Part shown: positions 60,701-64,000 of the stretch, one piece after another
Layout of the letters: the number at the start of each line of letters is the position of its first letter
Numbering within the stretch: position 1 is the stretch's first letter
Source: Eretmocerus hayati
Taxonomy: Eukaryota; Arthropoda; Insecta; Hymenoptera; Aphelinidae
Length of the DNA stretch: 64,000 nucleotides
Assembly (NCBI GenBank): GCA_029851415.1
Contig: CM056744.1
Coordinates: 65,776,172 to 65,840,171 of the forward strand
Reading direction: 5' to 3'
The notes under the pieces: generated by a model
The model's database searches: none
Told to the model about the DNA's origin: nothing
Seen by the model: only the letters and a program-made list of their open reading frames with translations
Made by a program: the position numbers and the translations under genes

Positions 60701-63674
60701 AGTCAAAAGTTGCCCCCATGAAAATCCCCTCGATTCCGAAATTGGAACTATTCGGCGCTTTGACAGTCGCCCAACTACTCAATCGATTTGCATCCAAACT
60801 TAAGCTTGACAATTTGTCAATTCATGTACACTGCGATTCAAAAGTAGTATTGCACTGGGTTCATGAGCACCCTTCTAAATGGCCGGTTTTAGTTGCCAAT
60901 AGGTGTGCTGAAATTAAATCTCTGATTCCCAATGCCACTTGGCACTACATCAAATCGTCGAAAAACCCTGCAGATGTTGCTTCTAGAGGGTGTTTGGGGA
61001 ATGAGCTCGTCTCACATCGTCTGTGGTGGGAGGGACCCCCCGACTTGCGAGAACACAATCGCGATTGGAATCTAACAGGTTATGTCGATTTGAATTTTTC
61101 TACCAATCCAGAGAAGTCGACTAATGAAAACACTGAAGTATCTGTAAATACCATAACTTCAGAGACTCCGAAGATTCAGATTTGGGATTTGATGAAACGG
61201 TACTCTTCTTTCACCAAATTGATTAGAATTACTGTATACATTATGAGATTTATTTCAAGAATCGTGAATAGAACGTCTCTCAAAGACAAAGTTTCATGCG
61301 TTATTAGCAAGTTTCCTTTTCATTCAGATCAGCTCATAGACAGCAGTGAAATTCGTCACGCTAAACTAGTCATGAGCTATCTTACACAGTTAGTTTATTT
61401 TCCATTTGAATATAAAATGCTGCAAGAAGGTAAAATTCTGCCTAAAGCAAATGCCTTGAAATCCTTGAACCCCGTGCTAAAGGACGGTGTGTTGAGAGTA
61501 GGTAGCAGAATCAAGAATTCGGATCTATGTGACGATGAGAGATTTCCCGTTATCTTACCTACAAAAGCTATCCTGACGGAGCTCTTGATTCGATATTTTC
61601 ATCACATCACGTTGCACGGTGGTACTCAACTAACTCTTTCTACTAGCAGACAAATGTTCTGGATCATTCAAGGGAAAAGTGCTGTGAAAGTTATTATTGA
61701 TAATTGCACCAGTTGTCAAAGATACAGAGCCACTCCACAGTATCAAATGATGGCAGCTTTACCTCAAGAACGGGTACTGCCTACGCGTCCATTTAAAAAA
61801 TCGGGTGTAGATTACGCAGGTCCATTTAAATTACTAGCTTCACGCATTCGCGGACAAATTTCCTACAAGGGTTATTTCATCATTTTCATTTGTCTTTGCA
61901 CAAAAGCAATTCACCTTGAAGCTGTCTCCGATTACACTACAGAGTCGTATCTAGCCGCGTTCGACAGATTCACGGCAAGACGAGGACCTTGTGAGCTTCT
62001 CATAAGCGATCAAGGTCAGAATTTGGTAGGAGCAGATGCCGAACTTAGAAAAATGTTCACTAAAAATTCACCCTACTCCAATTTCATTTCCCAATCCCTT
62101 AGCAATTTGGGGACAAAATGGCGTTTCAATCCACCATCCGCCCCACATTTTGGAGGAATTTGGGAAGCTGGGGTTAAGGCAGTGAAACATCACCTAAAGA
62201 GGGTAGTGGGAGAAACAATACTCACCTTTGAGGAATTCACAACAGTCCTCAATCAAGTGGAGGCATGCCTCAACTCTCGGCCTCTCATGCCCCTCAGCAA
62301 TGACCCTTCTGATCTAGAGGCTCTCACACCTGCTCATTTTCTGATAGGAGAGCCATCCTTCCTAATAGTCAAGGACAGAGTTACCAATGACAAAGTGTCA
62401 CCTCTACGACGCTGGAAAATCATCACACAAATGGTCCAACAACTTTGGGAACGTTGGTCGCACCAGTATCTCCATACGCTCCATAAACGAAATAAGTGGA
62501 CCTCAGTACAACCTAACTTTGCTGAAGGTGACTTGGTTTTAGTGAGAAACGAGATCACACCACCATCCAGATGGCCACTGGGCCGAATCATCAAGACGAT
62601 CCCTGGAAAAGATGGGATTGTTCGAGTCGTGCAGGTGCGCACAGCTACCACCATCCTGGATCGGCCAATTGTGAAGTTGGTGAAGCTATTTCGCCCTCAA
62701 AGTGAAGAAGATGAGTGAAAAGTGCTTCCGAGTGATTCAAAAGTGGAGTGCATTAAGACAACGACGAATGATTATTTACTATGTTGATCAATTTTCAATT
62801 TTCTATTTTTGAGATCGAAGATTATTTTCTCTAGGTGAAATTGAATAGTAACTATATATTTTTCACAACTAGTGAACCCTTATTTTTCCACACTTTTATG
62901 GAATCAATTGTTTATTTTCAATGAAATATATTTTTCTCTCGAGGTGGGAGGATGTTTATGTAGCACCGATCAAGCAATGTTTCGCGACAGCACACATACA
63001 TGCACCTACACAATAGCGCAGACCCTCAACCGACAGTAGACGCTCAACCGGCAGCAGACCCTCAACCGACAGTAGACGCTCAACCGGCAGTAGACCCTCA
63101 ACCGACAGTAGAACCTACTGCAGTGTATATCTATAGACATTCAGCCGCTTGGCTATAGGCCTCCTGCTCTGCTCCGGTTCGGCCAGTCTCCATGTGGATC
63201 GCGAACAAGCCGCACACTCTCCACCACCTCGAGCATGTATTCAGTTTGCTCAATATAGTGTTCGCTAAAAATCATTAATTCGCATTCCTCCTGTCATGAG
63301 TAACCTGGATCCCAAACCCCAACACCGGCGAAAACAAGTGTGATAACGGGTTGGCAGTCTGAGATGAATGGTACTCACTATGAGATCAATGAGGATGTTG
63401 GCATCGTTATTATTACCATTCGCATAATATGGCCCGTAAACTGCCAGTATATACCCATTGGAACTTATCAAGATCATTGGTTTGACTAGAGGTCGATTTT
63501 TATGCAGAGAATATGTCATCCTTTGGAATTTGTAATTCCCACTTTTTTGTATATAACAGTAGGTTGCATCCCCTATTATAATAGCCTCCTCTTCTGTATC
63601 TAATAACTTTTGAGCAAAAAACCTGGTATGATTTGTCACAAAAGTATCGTGATCTATGTGCGATGTGCCTGGGG
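54723..63674 (-). CDS. DDE nuclease (DDE_Tnp_4/Harbinger-like) with C-terminal SWIM zinc finger, BEL/Pao element in intron
   Basis: Minus-strand exons 63379-63674, 55965-56219 region (from 56219 to the donor near 56032), 55403-55745 and 54723-55136 join in frame with GT-AG introns. Exon 1 holds IIIGDATYCYIQKSGNYKFQ (first Asp) and KPMILISSNGYILAVYGPYY; exon 2 PGDYLILDRGFRDALEFF (second Asp); exon 3 RWVIESVNGMIKNWKAL (Glu, split over the splice). This is the catalytic layout of Harbinger-type DDE nucleases. Exon 4 has WYCQCRTGGRTVGCCAHIAS, a SWIM finger (CxC..CxH), and an acidic tail. The 5' part lies beyond the window. The reading frame is open in all four exons. It may be a transposase or a domesticated nuclease; which one is not decidable here. 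A complete BEL/Pao element sits, in opposite orientation, in intron 1. Confidence 0.75.
56279..56662 (+). repeat. 5' LTR of BEL/Pao element
   Basis: 384 bases, TGTTTATGTAGCA to CGGCGAAAACA. Contains a small tandem array at about 56345-56445 of 18-base half-units like AGACCCTCAACCGACAGT, alternating in two variants (36-base full unit). Confidence 0.95.
56665..56683 (+). promoter_or_regulatory. Primer-binding site (tRNA-Tyr-like)
   Basis: TGGTCCTTCGAGCCGGATT, 2 bases after the LTR, is complementary to the 3' end expected for an animal tRNA-Tyr (ending AATCCGGCTCGAAGGA plus CCA). The tRNA assignment is from knowledge of the tRNA family, not from a tRNA gene in this window. Confidence 0.75.
56684..57381. 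other. Leader of BEL/Pao element
   Basis: About 700 bases between primer-binding site and start codon, no coding features. A GC-rich middle part (56900-57110) gives chance minus-strand frames. Confidence 0.6.
57382..62718 (+). CDS. BEL/Pao Gag-Pol polyprotein, 1778 residues, intact
   Basis: One uninterrupted frame. In order: gag with the IELPTFSGD block (residue 120 on); three zinc motifs at 351-415, including CLNCFSSDHLLPEC at 384; protease with VDQCAQSSF, Asp at 490 (DQCA where many relatives have D-S/Q-G); reverse transcriptase with FVADIKQMF (Asp 827) and YMDD at 903-906; RNase H with YSDAS (Asp 1080), Glu 1122 and HCDSK (Asp 1152); integrase with an HHCC zinc region near 1410-1455, then catalytic Asp 1477, Asp 1543 and Glu 1595; and the C-terminal DUF5641-like domain (1674-1770). 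It encodes particle protein, processing, copying and insertion functions. All catalytic positions are present, so the copy may be active. Start: the first ATG after the leader, in a context matching the related gag fragment at 53001. Confidence 0.95.
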   Translation: MASIEKQLQLQTRIANAYTNFLKLGQAKMTKGACITRMEILKTNWKKFQDAHDVLMGDEDIDSTDNYFKNNVFDTVEESYSDRLGLFQDFLLNLEAAVPTGSRNVETSEQSAIFQAKLPPIELPTFSGDIQNWKNFHDSFDEMVVKKHGLANVYKMSYLRSSLKGEAAELLEESSSSGENFDSAWKSVKEYYSNNRLLVSKLLSKLMSMNKMESDVASEISRLRNGVSNILKALKSLNCQVDTWDPFVVFLVVMRLTPSLQKDWESHVAQSENPKQCPSYKKLDDFLETQRLAHVQFESAKVATEQSEQKRKPNSDTKNQNKNQNNKPKDSKAVHVNQKDPKKPWREQPVCLICEGPHFFTFCNTFKAKSVPERKKYINSLKRCLNCFSSDHLLPECTKERRCAVCNGKHHTTIHESGKPSIPNTADQLSKSNTSAQKSSSAASMLQLESNHVNNIVNKDDNDGEIFIATARILAESTFGSSYEIRAIVDQCAQSSFISEGLCQLLRLKKKPVMVPTTTVGGKSGPVCKNIVEVTIRPRFTSDKKFIVSAYVIPKVTKYQPNSLFNGDWKHLKKLRLADPNFNKPGVVDMLLSAQIHAQIIQQGLRKSRKGDAAIAMKSHFGWIVSGSSMSQKSSQPTINLCLNDTDSQLNETLRSFFEREEIPKERFLSDDEQKCVEHYYNNVSRTETGKYIVKLPRKPNFPESGILGDSYSKALRVFLSLEKKFAKNPEFKNAYVKSMRDYSSQGFVRPIFTTSIPDDQFYFLPHHGVIKENSSTTPVRTVFNASMITDKGYSLNDYLYSGPNLLPELVDLCTQWRKYPHAFVADIKQMFLQIGVHPEDQHLQTILWREHPSDAIMKLLLTVLTFGYTSSPFLAIMTLKQLVKDEGEHFPSAIEVINEESYMDDVISGGFSIEEILTKQSDTTNILKSGGFELRKWLSNHPELIDRLPKNILAADDPLQEDSLFSVLGISWCPANDIFKFQLSLDPLTVTLTKRIVLSKIARIFDPLGWITPVIITGKNFMQLLWIKNVPWDQVLPDEFTKKFEQWYSSLTHLLDLKIPRYLGITKNAQKYELHGYSDASKIAYAAVVYLRVLDDDCKVTLLGAKSKVAPMKIPSIPKLELFGALTVAQLLNRFASKLKLDNLSIHVHCDSKVVLHWVHEHPSKWPVLVANRCAEIKSLIPNATWHYIKSSKNPADVASRGCLGNELVSHRLWWEGPPDLREHNRDWNLTGYVDLNFSTNPEKSTNENTEVSVNTITSETPKIQIWDLMKRYSSFTKLIRITVYIMRFISRIVNRTSLKDKVSCVISKFPFHSDQLIDSSEIRHAKLVMSYLTQLVYFPFEYKMLQEGKILPKANALKSLNPVLKDGVLRVGSRIKNSDLCDDERFPVILPTKAILTELLIRYFHHITLHGGTQLTLSTSRQMFWIIQGKSAVKVIIDNCTSCQRYRATPQYQMMAALPQERVLPTRPFKKSGVDYAGPFKLLASRIRGQISYKGYFIIFICLCTKAIHLEAVSDYTTESYLAAFDRFTARRGPCELLISDQGQNLVGADAELRKMFTKNSPYSNFISQSLSNLGTKWRFNPPSAPHFGGIWEAGVKAVKHHLKRVVGETILTFEEFTTVLNQVEACLNSRPLMPLSNDPSDLEALTPAHFLIGEPSFLIVKDRVTNDKVSPLRRWKIITQMVQQLWERWSHQYLHTLHKRNKWTSVQPNFAEGDLVLVRNEITPPSRWPLGRIIKTIPGKDGIVRVVQVRTATTILDRPIVKLVKLFRPQSEEDE
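62719..62939. other. 3' untranslated part of BEL/Pao element
   Basis: AT-rich; no env-like or other third frame between the polyprotein stop and the 3' LTR. Confidence 0.7.
62940..62952 (+). promoter_or_regulatory. Polypurine tract
   Basis: CGAGGTGGGAGGA directly before the 3' LTR, the usual place for plus-strand priming. Confidence 0.7.
62953..63336 (+). repeat. 3' LTR of BEL/Pao element
   Basis: 384 bases, apparently identical to the 5' LTR, including its tandem array (about 63018-63119). Followed by the AGTGT duplication. Confidence 0.95.
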
Positions 63675-64000
63675 AGATTGATCAAGGCTTCGTAATTCAT
63701 TCTGAGAATCCATGGGAATGCGTGATTGAATAATCATTTTGTAAGGAACGAGAACAAAAATCCATACTGTACATCTAGAAGGTGAGATTGATAACTGAGC
63801 TATTGATTGAGGATATTACCGTATTGACTGGCGTACGTAGGAATCAACTTTATGTGAATATTCACAGTTTCGAGTTTTGCGCGACTTTCCAATGTATTCC
63901 ATGTATAGGCAACTTGATATTCATGCGCCTCTCACTCCTCTTCCCATTCGGTTCTCTTTCTCTCTCCCTTACTCCCTCCCCCCTCTCTATCCTTCTCTCT
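63675..64000. other. Upstream of DDE-SWIM exon; upstream exon not found
   Basis: A splice acceptor (TCTCCCCAG on the minus strand) ends at 63675. No convincing upstream exon is seen before the window edge. The last 60 bases are a CT-rich tract. Confidence 0.4.

Larger units (their letters stand above)
56279..63336 (+). mobile_element. Complete BEL/Pao LTR retrotransposon
   Basis: Two 384-bp LTRs (TG..CA), a primer-binding site, one long polyprotein frame, a purine tract before the 3' LTR and a 5-bp duplication AGTGT on both sides (56274-56278, 63337-63341). I see no difference between the LTRs by eye, which points to a recent insertion. It lies antisense in intron 1 of the DDE-SWIM gene. Confidence 0.95.

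Noticed and set aside
1..64000. CRISPR arrays, bacterial operons, rRNA operon
   Set aside because: No regularly spaced short repeats with unique spacers, no prokaryotic gene organisation and no rRNA-like sequence were seen; the content is eukaryotic.

Overview
This window looks like AT-rich nuclear DNA of an arthropod, most likely an insect. It has short GT-AG introns, tRNA-derived repeats, and Penelope-like, BEL/Pao and non-LTR retrotransposons together with CACTA-, Harbinger- and hAT-like DNA transposons. There are no operons, Shine-Dalgarno sites or bacterial genes, and I recognise no ordinary host gene. Nearly everything readable is mobile or derived from mobile DNA. The species cannot be named from the sequence.

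Layout. 1-13 kb: foldback and MITE-type elements (1-1336, 6663-7427, 8111-10927), a broken LTR-element protease fragment (minus strand, about 2.4-3.4 kb) and two inverted copies of a dispersed repeat with tRNA-like pol III boxes. 13-32 kb: a nested stack. A LINE (ORF1 then endonuclease) is split by a Penelope-like element (PLE); the PLE holds a hAT-like MITE; the MITE holds an 11.8-kb CACTA element; the CACTA transposase gene is itself split by a 329-bp TTA-flanked hairpin element. A second, 1.7-kb CACTA derivative sits in the same PLE. 32-43 kb: mostly non-coding, with a tRNA-like array (34.9-36.3 kb), hairpins and two foldback elements. 43-47 kb: a 5'-truncated LINE on the minus strand whose reverse transcriptase is interrupted by a GC-rich foldback. 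49-53.5 kb: remains of two BEL/Pao elements. 54.7-64 kb: a multi-exon minus-strand gene encoding a DDE nuclease plus SWIM zinc finger, with a complete BEL/Pao element (apparently identical LTRs, 5-bp target duplication, one open 1778-codon polyprotein) inserted in one of its introns.

How the parts relate. The most informative unit is the CACTA element at 14841-26642. It carries a C2H2 zinc finger/TNP2-like transposase gene and, on the same strand, a spliced gene for a protein with a CIDE-N-like N-terminus. The related 1.7-kb element at 27616-29340 shares its ends but lacks both genes. The transposase reading frame has a stop, a frameshift and a MITE insertion, and the second gene has an in-frame stop, so this copy is probably dead. 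The BEL/Pao element at 56279-63336 is the only element here that looks young and intact.
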